Source: an uncultured Microcaldota archaeon (GTDB taxonomy: Archaea > Micrarchaeota > Micrarchaeia > Anstonellales > Bilamarchaeaceae). Taken from it: a stretch of DNA of 10,479 nt. The notes under the pieces were generated by a model. The model had not been told where the DNA came from. It did not search any database and saw nothing but the letters and a program-made list of their open reading frames with translations. The translations under genes were made by a program, and so were the position numbers. The DNA lies in NCBI GenBank assembly GCA_903920925.1, contig CAIXOA010000132.1, positions 1 through 10,479 of the forward strand. The letters run 5' to 3'. Below are positions 1-6,015 of the stretch, piece after piece; positions within the stretch are counted from its first letter, which is position 1; each line of letters begins with the position of its first letter.

Positions 1-525
1 CGCCGCCGGAATTGTGATGTTGTCGTCCAGCGGAAGAGGAAGGGATTCCGCGATTGCGCAAACCAATGCGAGCGGGATTGCCGCCGGTCCTATGAAGATA
101 TACGCGGAAAGGGAGCCGATGAAGAAGGCGAGGCTTCCCTCGAAAGTCTTGTTCTGGTTGTAGGGGATGCGGAACCTTCCCTTCTTGCCGAAAACAGAGG
201 AGAGGGAATCCCCGAATGCGAGGACACAGATTGCGGCGGAGAGGGCGTTCGGGTCGCCTATTGCGACTGAGGCAAGAAGGATTCCGAACGCATACCAGGC
301 GGAGCCGAAGCCGGGGACTCGCACCCCCTCCCGCTCGAAGTTGTCGATGAACCAGCTCACGAAGGGAAGGCGCACGGCGCGGAGGACGAGGTGCATCGCC
401 AACAGCCCGGCGAGTATGCCCGCGAAAAGGATTATCTCGAGGATGTGCCTGCCTAAGAAATGCAGGATGAGGAGGAAGATTATCCCGATGGCGATGTGTA
501 TGAGCTTCCTACTTCCTTCTTTCAA
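1..525 (-). CDS. Dolichol kinase / polyprenol kinase-like membrane protein (3' end missing)
   Basis: Probably a CTP-dependent polyprenol (dolichol) kinase of the SEC59/DGK1/phytol kinase superfamily, phosphorylating a membrane isoprenoid alcohol to regenerate the glycan carrier lipid. I translated 175 residues by hand. Hydrophobic segments lie near residues 8-25, 29-50, 75-105 and 132-160. Family signatures are GDSLSSVFGKKG at 105-116, KTFEG at 126-130 and the late ESLPLPLDDNITIP at 160-173, whose acidic DDN is typical of this family. The frame is open to the window edge, so the C-terminus is missing. There is no in-frame ATG near the start. I chose TTG at 523-525, which has GGGGTG just upstream; TTG at 526-528 and GTG at 532-534 are alternatives. 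The start overlaps the end of the PAP2 gene by 17 nt, so the two are probably co-translated. Related CTP-using enzymes (diacylglycerol kinase, phosphatidate cytidylyltransferase) cannot be excluded. Confidence 0.8.
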   Translation of the reverse strand, partial: MKEGSRKLIHIAIGIIFLLILHFLGRHILEIILFAGILAGLLAMHLVLRAVRLPFVSWFIDNFEREGVRVPGFGSAWYAFGILLASVAIGDPNALSAAICVLAFGDSLSSVFGKKGRFRIPYNQNKTFEGSLAFFIGSLSAYIFIGPAAIPLALVCAIAESLPLPLDDNITIPAA

Positions 526-967
526 CAAAAGCACCCCATATCAGGTCCGCAAACTGGTAGGCGATTGGAGCGAGGACCAGCGCGGCGGCAAGGTCCTCAA
601 ACGTATGGACTCCTAGATAGAAACGGGTGTATGCCACCAAAAGGGCGAAAAGCCAGTAGAACGGGAAGGAGCGCTTCCCTATGAAGGCAATCATCAATGT
701 GAAGGCGATGGCGGCGTGGCCGCTCGGCATCGAATAATCGAGCGGGCAGGGAATAATTGAACCTGAGGAGAGGCAGGGGCGTGGCTCCATAATTATGCTC
801 TTGGCCGAGAGCGCAATCAACCCCGCAATCAGGAGAGCGAGCACTATCTTGCCCCTTTTTTCCCAGCGGGGCTCGGTGAAATAGACGGCTATGCCTATTA
901 TTGCGAAAAATGAGTATGGATTGTCGAGTATCTGCGCAAGGTAAAGGAAAGCCTGGCTTATGTCCAT
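509..967 (-). CDS. PAP2-family membrane phosphatase (polyprenyl-diphosphate phosphatase-like)
   Basis: A 152-residue integral membrane phosphatase of the PAP2 (type 2 phosphatidic acid phosphatase) family, which removes phosphate from lipid phosphates or diphosphates. All three catalytic motifs are present: KSIIMEPRP (K56, R63, P64), PSGH (81-84) and TRFYLGVHTFED (R115, H121, D125). The canonical serine before the third-motif arginine is a threonine. There are about five hydrophobic segments, and the active-site loops lie between the inner ones. The length is near the lower end for single-domain PAP2 proteins. The ATG at 965-967 has a strong AGGTGA site at 974-979, and a stop codon in the same frame just upstream rules out a longer start. 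The gene lies between the TadC-like gene and the dolichol kinase-like gene, in an operon that also encodes UppS. By context the substrate is probably a polyprenyl or dolichyl diphosphate. Substrate choice is inferred; the fold and catalytic residues are seen. Confidence 0.9.
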   Translation of the reverse strand: MDISQAFLYLAQILDNPYSFFAIIGIAVYFTEPRWEKRGKIVLALLIAGLIALSAKSIIMEPRPCLSSGSIIPCPLDYSMPSGHAAIAFTLMIAFIGKRSFPFYWLFALLVAYTRFYLGVHTFEDLAAALVLAPIAYQFADLIWGAFVERRK

Positions 968-968
968 A

Positions 969-1019
969 CTAATTCACCTTGTGACCACACCCCAGGGCCA
1001 TCCATGCAAAATTCGCCAT
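969..1019 (-). other. Possible 16-codon leader ORF in the hairpin loop
   Basis: The minus strand reads ATG at 1017-1019 through to TAG at 969-971, encoding MANFAWMALGCGHKVN. The stop lies 1 nt before the PAP2 ATG. It starts in the loop and runs through the right arm of the inverted repeat, so its translation would open the hairpin. I see no clear ribosome binding site for it. An ORF this short can arise by chance, so it is listed only as a candidate leader peptide. Confidence 0.2.
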
Positions 1020-1040
1020 GCAGGTGGTCATAAGGTGAAT
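972..1040. repeat. Near-perfect 17-nt inverted repeat spanning the TadC-PAP2 gap
   Basis: The arms are ATTCACCTTGTGACCAC (972-988) and GTGGTCATAAGGTGAAT (1024-1040). They are reverse complements at 16 of 17 positions and enclose a 35-nt loop (989-1023). In the operon (minus-strand) RNA the single difference gives an A-C mismatch; in plus-strand RNA it would be a G-U pair. The repeat begins 1 nt after the TGA of the TadC-like gene and ends 4 nt before the PAP2 ATG, so it nearly fills the only sizeable gap in the operon. The loop holds two copies of CCATGC (1002-1007, 1016-1021). It could be an SD-sequestering RNA hairpin, an operator or a processing site. It has no downstream T-run, so a terminator is less likely. 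Confidence 0.85.
974..979 (-). promoter_or_regulatory. Ribosome binding site of the PAP2 gene, inside a hairpin stem
   Basis: On the minus strand AGGTGA stands six nucleotides before the PAP2 ATG and is the best Shine-Dalgarno match in the operon. It lies wholly inside the right arm of the inverted repeat at 972-1040, so mRNA folding could hide it. Confidence 0.75.
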
Positions 1041-1041
1041 A

Positions 1042-2625
1042 TCACAACGGGCTTATGCCGGAAAAGATATAAAAAAGCGCCATGCTGGCGAGCGAGAGGA
1101 GTGCGAAGTACTTCATGAAGGAGGAGGAACGGCCTTCCGCGTATGAGATGAAGGCGGCGGAGAGGAATGCATAAATGGCGAGATAGGAGATGGCTGCGGA
1201 GCCGATTCCCGCGGGGGAAGCCGCGCCGTTGAGGGTTGCGATTTCAGAAGAGAGGGTGAGCGTGGAGCCTATTATGAAGGGGATGAGGAGCGCGCCGAAA
1301 ATGAGTGTGTATTTCTGCATGGAGAGGAGGGATTCGCGCTCCCTGCGCATCTCCAGTGCGGAGAGGATATCCTCGGCAATCAGGGAAAGGTAGCGGGAGA
1401 TGTCGTGCCCTGCGCTCATCGCATGCCCCAGGAAGGTGGAGAAGCGCTTAAGGAGAAGGGAGCGGTTGCGCTTCCAGAGGTCTTCGAGGATACTTTCCTG
1501 TTTTACATTGGCCTTGGCCTGCTTCAGGGAGATTAGAAGCTCCCCGCTGAGGGGCGGCACGGAATATTTGGACATGGACGAGAGGAGGGGTTCGAGCCCC
1601 CTGCCCGGAGGCTGGGAGGATAGCGCAAGCACCGCGTCCGGTAGCGCCGACTCCAGCTTTTCCCTTTTCTGCTCCCGGAGGTAGCGCGGGTAGGCGTAGG
1701 CAGAGCCTGCGGCGAGCAGGATTACGAAGACAGGGAAGCGCGGGAGGCCGGAGGACTGGAGGGCAACGAAGAGGAGAAGGACTGCGAACATCGGCGCGAT
1801 GATGGAGAAGGAAACCCTCGGGGAAAAGAAGGAGGGCTGGAAAAGGGAGGCGGAGATTATGAGGACCAGGGCGGAAATGGCGGGAAGGAGGATTAGCAGG
1901 AATACGGGGATTGTTTCTGGCTGGAGGGCGGGAATGGGCGAGAAGCTTCCGAGCGATGAGAAAAGTATGAGGAAGGATGGGAGCACCACAGCGATTGCGA
2001 TGAAAACCAGCGAGAGGAGGGCCTGCTTGGAGGAGGCGTCCTTCATCGCGTGCTTCTGGAGGGAGATGAGGTCGTCGGAGGCGCGGATCAGTTCCGCGCC
2101 CGATTTCCCCTTCTCGTAAGCCGCGGAGACTCCGAGCAGGGCGCGCTTTATCGGGATGGACTGCAGAGCCTCCGCAAGATGGGAGAGAGAGGCGGGGATG
2201 CCTGCGCCCCTCCTCATCTCCTTTTCCATGGACTGGAATTCCTGGGCGAGGGGGGTGTTTCCCTTGGATATTATGGAGAGGGATTCCGCGAACGGGACGT
2301 TCAGCTCCAGAAGCATCCCGAGCATGCGCAGGGAGAAGGGGAGCTCTGATTCCATGAGTGAGATGCGCCGGAGGAAGAGGATGCGGGGGATGCGGAGCAG
2401 GAGAAAAAATAAAAGGGCGAACGAGAGGAAGAAGGCGGCTATTGCGATTGGGTCTGGAAGGAAGAACAGCGAGATGAGGAAGGAGAGGGAGAACGAAAGC
2501 AAAAGGGAGAAGGAGGCAAACCTGCCTGGCTCGATTCCGATGCGCTCAGCGAATTTCAGGGAGTTGCTCCTGAGCGGGATGGACGGAAAGGCATCCGCGA
2601 TTGAGGCGAAAAGGCTATTTGCCAT
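1042..2625 (-). CDS. TadC/FlaJ-like platform membrane protein with two T2SF-type domains
   Basis: Probably the inner-membrane platform of an archaeal type IV pilus or type II secretion-like machine, which the cytoplasmic ATPase drives. The 527 residues show a duplicated layout. Hydrophobic segments at about 37-57 and 59-79 precede a soluble helical segment (about 88-198, with ELPFSLRMLGMLLELNVPFAE), then segments at about 200-225, 238-262, 273-290 and 297-313. A second soluble segment follows (about 315-435, with LESALPDAVLALSSQPPGRG), then segments at about 438-456, 475-495 and 504-523. Paired T2SF-like domains in one chain are usual for archaeal TadC/FlaJ proteins. The ATG at 2623-2625 overlaps the end of the ATPase gene by 11 nt, so ATPase and platform are probably translationally coupled. 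No pilin or prepilin peptidase gene is visible in the window. The family call rests on topology and partner gene; the exact system (pilus, archaellum-like or secretion) cannot be decided. Confidence 0.8.
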   Translation of the reverse strand: MANSLFASIADAFPSIPLRSNSLKFAERIGIEPGRFASFSLLLSFSLSFLISLFFLPDPIAIAAFFLSFALLFFLLLRIPRILFLRRISLMESELPFSLRMLGMLLELNVPFAESLSIISKGNTPLAQEFQSMEKEMRRGAGIPASLSHLAEALQSIPIKRALLGVSAAYEKGKSGAELIRASDDLISLQKHAMKDASSKQALLSLVFIAIAVVLPSFLILFSSLGSFSPIPALQPETIPVFLLILLPAISALVLIISASLFQPSFFSPRVSFSIIAPMFAVLLLFVALQSSGLPRFPVFVILLAAGSAYAYPRYLREQKREKLESALPDAVLALSSQPPGRGLEPLLSSMSKYSVPPLSGELLISLKQAKANVKQESILEDLWKRNRSLLLKRFSTFLGHAMSAGHDISRYLSLIAEDILSALEMRRERESLLSMQKYTLIFGALLIPFIIGSTLTLSSEIATLNGAASPAGIGSAAISYLAIYAFLSAAFISYAEGRSSSFMKYFALLSLASMALFYIFSGISPL

Positions 2626-3946
2626 AGAATTTCCCCTGGTATTCTTCGAAAAATTCTCCGAACGGGCGCTTCTTCTTTAGGAATGTTTCTCTCTCTTTCA
2701 GCTCCTGGGCGATTTCCTTCCCGCTGAGGCCCAGTGAATCGGAGATTGTTGAGAGGAATTCCTCCGTGCCTTTTTCCTTCCAGGAATCCGAAGCCATGTC
2801 ATAGGACAGGACCGCCTTTTTGGAAGGGCCGTAGCAGAACTCCACCATCCTGCGCACCTCCGTGTTCTTTCTCTTCTTCGGGTCGTAGTGGAGCATCCTC
2901 CTCTGCACGACAATCGCGTCTATGCTGTTGAAATCCGCCTCGCTCACGCCGAAGAATTTTAGGCGGCGGAGCGTCTCCTCCGCGCTCTGGGCGTGGAATG
3001 TGGCGTAGCAGCCGCGCGCCTGGCCGCCGAGAAGCGCGTCGAAAAGGGCGCCCACCTCCTCCGCGTTCCTCACCTCGCCCACTATGAGGCGGTCGGGGCG
3101 CATGCGGAGCGTGTCGTAAACGAGTTCGCGGAGGGAGACGCCCATCTCATCGTTCGCGACGAGGCGGGCCTTATGCGGATGGGGGATGTTTATCTCCGGG
3201 CTTTCTTCGGTGATTACGATGCGCTCGTCAGCGGGGACAAATGAGAATAGGGAATTGAGGGTTGTGGTCTTTCCGCTCGCGGTGTTCCCGGAGATTATGA
3301 GGGACATGTCCGCCTGCATGAGGAGGGAGAGCAGGGCGATTGCGCGGGAGGGGAAGGCGCCGCTTTCCACGAGGTCGGAGGGCGAGAAGGGGGTGTCTGT
3401 GAAGCGGCGGATTGTGAGCTCGCCTTCGGAGAGGGGGGGCAGGGAGGCGTGGAGGCGGGAGCCGCCCGGGAGAATCGCGTTCATCTTGGGGCGCTGGAGG
3501 GTGATGCGGCGGCCGATGTTCTTCCCCATCTTGTTTATCACGTCCGTAAGCGCATCAATGGAGGTGAACTGGGCGTTCACGCTCTTCCAGCCCTCCCTCC
3601 TTATGTAAACGTAAGCCGGCTGGTTTATGCCGATTATGCTGATTTCCTCTATGGACGGGTCTTCGAGAAGCTTGTCCAGGAATGCGAAGCCATAGGTGTG
3701 GAGGAAGCACATCTCCGGGAGGTAACGGGCCTGGTCCTTGTCCAGGAAGATGCCCTCGGACTGGGCGGTGCGGAGAACGATGGACCTGATGGAATTGAGG
3801 ACATCCTCCCTGGAAGAGAAATCCCTTGAGCGGGCCTCGTCCCGGAAATGCGCCTCCACCCTGGAGACGAGCCCTTCCTCCTCTTCGCTGAGCCTCGGAA
3901 GGCTTATCCTGTATTCTCCCTCGTCACTTATTTTCCATCCCAGCAT
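2615..3946 (-). CDS. Type II/IV secretion-system ATPase (VirB11/TadA/FlaI-like)
   Basis: Cytoplasmic hexameric secretion ATPase powering assembly of a type IV pilus-like filament. From the preferred start it is 443 residues. The N-terminal domain covers about 1-200. The RecA-like core contains Walker A GNTASGKT (220-227, K226), an Asp-box-like ITEESPEI with acidic E247/E248, Walker B RLIVGEVR (286-293, E291) and a His box YATFHAQSAEET (H318). All catalytic elements look intact. I prefer ATG at 3944-3946 because GAGGT lies about 8 nt upstream and the protein then begins MLGWKIS. An in-frame ATG at 3986-3988 would add 14 residues (457 in total), but it has no ribosome binding site and lies deeper in the upstream gene. 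With either start the gene overlaps the DUF192 gene (by 23 or 65 nt). The adjacent TadC-like gene is its expected partner. Confidence 0.92.
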   Translation of the reverse strand: MLGWKISDEGEYRISLPRLSEEEEGLVSRVEAHFRDEARSRDFSSREDVLNSIRSIVLRTAQSEGIFLDKDQARYLPEMCFLHTYGFAFLDKLLEDPSIEEISIIGINQPAYVYIRREGWKSVNAQFTSIDALTDVINKMGKNIGRRITLQRPKMNAILPGGSRLHASLPPLSEGELTIRRFTDTPFSPSDLVESGAFPSRAIALLSLLMQADMSLIISGNTASGKTTTLNSLFSFVPADERIVITEESPEINIPHPHKARLVANDEMGVSLRELVYDTLRMRPDRLIVGEVRNAEEVGALFDALLGGQARGCYATFHAQSAEETLRRLKFFGVSEADFNSIDAIVVQRRMLHYDPKKRKNTEVRRMVEFCYGPSKKAVLSYDMASDSWKEKGTEEFLSTISDSLGLSGKEIAQELKERETFLKKKRPFGEFFEEYQGKFYGK

Positions 3947-4274
3947 CAAACTCAACCTCGTCTCCCGGAGAGAAGAACTCCCCGGCATTAATGTCGGTTT
4001 CCAGAAGGTAGCGCGCGGCTTTGGAATTCTTGTGAAGCAGCTGGAAGGGGCTTATGCGCGCCTTTTCGAGCACCTTTTTCTCCTTGCTTATGTAAATGGC
4101 ATAGAACGGGAAAAATACGAAGAGGGAATGGATTGGGTGGACGGCCTCCTCGTGGAAATCGAAGAGGATGGAGACGGGCTTGGAACGGAACATCAGGCCG
4201 CGGATTTGCGGGAGGAGTGAGAAGGCGGCAAGGGCTTCGGTTTTTGCGCCGTTGGTTTTGTTCATCACAATCAT
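3924..4274 (-). CDS. DUF192 family protein
   Basis: A small (116-residue) DUF192 protein of unknown biochemical function. Family signatures are RGLMFR (25-30), HPIHSLFVFFPFYAIYISKE (46-65; the family usually has a similar turn plus hydrophobic strand), PFQLL (76-80), an AARYLLET segment (86-93) and GDEVEF (104-109). Many DUF192 proteins are secreted, but no signal peptide is visible here, so this copy is probably cytoplasmic unless translation starts differently. The ATG at 4272-4274 forms an ATGA overlap with the UppS stop codon, a common coupling arrangement. A second ATG, three codons in (4263-4265), is possible. The gene overlaps the start of the secretion ATPase gene. Its place between a carrier-lipid gene and the pilus motor suggests an envelope-related role, but only by association. 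Confidence 0.8.
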   Translation of the reverse strand: MIVMNKTNGAKTEALAAFSLLPQIRGLMFRSKPVSILFDFHEEAVHPIHSLFVFFPFYAIYISKEKKVLEKARISPFQLLHKNSKAARYLLETDINAGEFFSPGDEVEFDAGMENK

Positions 4275-4963
4275 TTGCCAAACCTGCGCCTTGTGTTTTC
4301 GTAGAACCGGAGGGCCTCCAGGAAATCATCCTTCGTGAAGTCGGGCCATAGCTTTTTGGAGAAGTAAATCTCGCTGTACGCGGTCTGCCAGGGAAGGAGG
4401 CCGCTGAGCCTCTGCTCGCCGGAGGTGCGTATCACCAGGTCAGGGTCGGGTATGCCGGCGGTATAGAGATGGGAGGTGATGGATTCCTCGTCTATTTCCT
4501 TCTTTCCCTCATGCAAAGCGGCGTTCACCGCATCCACTATCTCGGACCTCCCCCCGTAAGCGAGCAGCAGGTTGAGCTGGTAGTCCTTCTTGTCCGCGGT
4601 CAGTTTCTCCACTTCGCGGAAAAGGGCCTGGACCTCCTTTGGAAATAGATTGGTGCGGCCGAGGAAACGGACGCGCACGCCGTATTTCTCCCCCTCGCCC
4701 CTCCGCTTGACCGCCTCGACAAGGTTGCGCTGGAAGAGGCCGAAGAGCTTCCTTATCTCCTCGGGGTCGCGCTGGAAGTTCTCGGTGCTGAAGCCCCACA
4801 TGGTGAGGATATGCACGCCTTCCTCCCTGCACCACTTCGCGGCGTCCGCAATCTTCTCTATGCCTATGCGGTATGCCTCCTCGCGGCCTATGCCATGCTG
4901 TTCGCCCCATCTGCGGTTTCCGTCGGGAATTATCACTATGTGGTCGGGCTTTGCGCTTTCCAT
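4271..4963 (-). CDS. uppS: cis-prenyltransferase (polyprenyl/undecaprenyl diphosphate synthase)
   Basis: Adds isopentenyl diphosphate units in cis to an allylic primer, making the long polyprenyl diphosphate that becomes the glycan carrier lipid (dolichol type in archaea). The 230-residue length is normal. Conserved blocks are all present: PDGNRRWG (13-20, metal and diphosphate-binding D14), the GFSTENFQR block (57-65), RVRFLG (97-102), LNLLLAYGGRSEIVDA (130-145), and PDLVIRTSGEQRLSG (174-188, R179 and R185) followed by the YSEIYF block with E198. Small departures are proline before DGN, where methionine is common, and F in TENF, where W is common. The ATG at 4961-4963 is 4 nt after the GAPDH stop, with a weak AGTGGT upstream. 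The 3' end overlaps the DUF192 start. With the PAP2 and polyprenol kinase genes downstream it completes a plausible carrier-lipid set. Confidence 0.95.
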   Translation of the reverse strand: MESAKPDHIVIIPDGNRRWGEQHGIGREEAYRIGIEKIADAAKWCREEGVHILTMWGFSTENFQRDPEEIRKLFGLFQRNLVEAVKRRGEGEKYGVRVRFLGRTNLFPKEVQALFREVEKLTADKKDYQLNLLLAYGGRSEIVDAVNAALHEGKKEIDEESITSHLYTAGIPDPDLVIRTSGEQRLSGLLPWQTAYSEIYFSKKLWPDFTKDDFLEALRFYENTRRRFGK

Positions 4964-4967
4964 GGGC

Positions 4968-5966
4968 TTACCACTTCTTCATGTGCAATACGAAGTCTAT
5001 GAGGCGGTTGGAGTATCCCCACTCGTTGTCGTACCAGGAGAACACCTTCACGAAATTCCCGGTTGCGCTTGTGAGCAGCGAGTCCACGACGGAGGAATGG
5101 GGGTTCCCGATTATGTCGCAGGAGACTATGGGGTCCTCGGTGTACTGGAGGATGCCCTTCATGGGGCCCTGCGCGGCCGCCTTGAGCGCGGCGTTGACCT
5201 GTTCTTTCGTAACTTCCTTGTTCAGCTCAACGGAAAGGTCAACGAGCGAGCCGTCGGGCACGGGGACGCGGAGCGCTATGCCGTCCATCTTCCCCTTCAT
5301 CTCGGGAATAACCTCCCCGATGGCCTTCGCGGCGCCGGTGGTGGTCGGGATTATTGAAACCGCGGCCGCGCGTGCGCGCCTCCAGTCCTTGTGGCTACCG
5401 TCAACGACGTTCTGGTCGTTGGTGTAGGCGTGGATGGTGGTCATGTAACCCCTCTTCACGCCGAATGAGTCCACGAGCACTTTCAGGACCGGGGCGAGGC
5501 AGTTCGTTGTGCAGGAGGCGAGCGAAAACACCTTTGCGTTCCTGTCCGCATGCTCCATGTTCACGCCCGGCACCACGGAGGGGCAGCCCTTCGCTGGCGC
5601 GGAAATCAAAACGCGCTTGGCGCCGGCCTCCAGGTGCTTGCCTGCTTCCGAGGCGTCCTTGAATATGCCGGTGGATTCTATCACGACGTCCACATTGTGC
5701 GCCTTCCACGGGATTTTTGCCGGGTCGGTTTCGCGGGTCCAGGGGATTTCGTATCCGTTTATTATGATGGACTTGTCCGTGGCTCTCACGTCGCCCTGGA
5801 ACGGGCCCATCACGGAGTCGTATTTGAGGAGATGCGCATTCACGAACTGGTCGCTGCGGTTGTTTATCTGCACGATTTCGAACTGCTTGCCGACAAGCCC
5901 GCGCTCGAAAGCGGCGCGTACGAACATCCTCCCTATCCTTCCAAACCCGGAAACCCCTACCCTCAT
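4968..5966 (-). CDS. gap: Class I (bacterial-type) glyceraldehyde-3-phosphate dehydrogenase
   Basis: Phosphorylating GAPDH interconverting glyceraldehyde-3-phosphate and 1,3-bisphosphoglycerate in glycolysis or gluconeogenesis. It has 332 residues, the usual class I length. Visible features are the Rossmann motif GFGRIGR (7-13), the catalytic block SCTTNCLAP (151-159, C152), the catalytic histidine in TIHAYTNDQ (H179), HKDWRRARAAA (192-202), PTTTGAAKA (207-215) and the C-terminal WYDNEWGYSNR (311-321). Archaea more often carry the unrelated-looking class II enzyme, so this copy suggests ancient transfer. The residue after N35, normally an NAD-selecting Asp, is N36 followed by R37. The Leu-Pro pair of NAD enzymes before HKD is Gly-Ser (190-191). 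Both changes favour NADP. The ATG at 5964-5966 has AGGTG at 5972-5976 and a TATA-like box at about 6001-6011, so this is probably the first gene of the seven-gene operon. Confidence 0.96.
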   Translation of the reverse strand: MRVGVSGFGRIGRMFVRAAFERGLVGKQFEIVQINNRSDQFVNAHLLKYDSVMGPFQGDVRATDKSIIINGYEIPWTRETDPAKIPWKAHNVDVVIESTGIFKDASEAGKHLEAGAKRVLISAPAKGCPSVVPGVNMEHADRNAKVFSLASCTTNCLAPVLKVLVDSFGVKRGYMTTIHAYTNDQNVVDGSHKDWRRARAAAVSIIPTTTGAAKAIGEVIPEMKGKMDGIALRVPVPDGSLVDLSVELNKEVTKEQVNAALKAAAQGPMKGILQYTEDPIVSCDIIGNPHSSVVDSLLTSATGNFVKVFSWYDNEWGYSNRLIDFVLHMKKW

Positions 5967-5971
5967 TTCAA

Positions 5972-5976
5972 CACCT
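5972..5976 (-). promoter_or_regulatory. Ribosome binding site of the GAPDH gene
   Basis: Minus-strand AGGTG lies five nucleotides before the ATG at 5964-5966 and supports this start. Confidence 0.7.
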
Positions 5977-6000
5977 GATTTGAGAGTATAATATTGGGAA

Positions 6001-6011
6001 AATTTTATAAG
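6001..6011 (-). promoter_or_regulatory. Candidate TATA box of the GAPDH-led operon
   Basis: The minus strand reads CTTATAAAATT, centred about 40 nt before the GAPDH ATG. An archaeal start site about 25 nt downstream would give a leader of roughly 12-15 nt holding the AGGTG site. A second AT-rich stretch (5988-5995) is closer to the gene and less suitable. The box lies in the 49-bp gap after the 784-residue protein's gene, so the operon could also receive read-through. Confidence 0.6.
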
Positions 6012-6015
6012 CAGA

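Noticed and set aside
167..616. 149-codon open frame on the plus strand
   Set aside because: It overlaps the dolichol kinase-like gene and the end of the PAP2 gene. The minus-strand frame has clear family motifs, while this one is basic and Arg/Ser/Pro-rich, as expected of an antisense shadow.
972..1040. The inverted repeat read as a transposon end pair or miniature mobile element
   Set aside because: There is no flanking target duplication (the outer bases do not match), no other copy was noticed in the window, and its fit between the two genes argues for an RNA or regulatory role.
1050..3900. Strong purine excess on the plus strand with many GAGGA/GGAGG runs
   Set aside because: It follows from the minus-strand genes using CTC, TCC, TTC and CTT codons for Leu, Ser, Phe and Lys-rich stretches. 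No repeat period or boundary was evident.
3988..4329. 113-codon open frame on the minus strand overlapping the DUF192 gene
   Set aside because: It lies in another frame of a region where DUF192 has family motifs and an ATGA junction with UppS, and its Pro/Arg-rich translation has no recognisable content.
4590..5357. 255-codon open frame on the plus strand
   Set aside because: It is antisense to UppS and GAPDH, both certain from catalytic motifs, and crosses their boundary.
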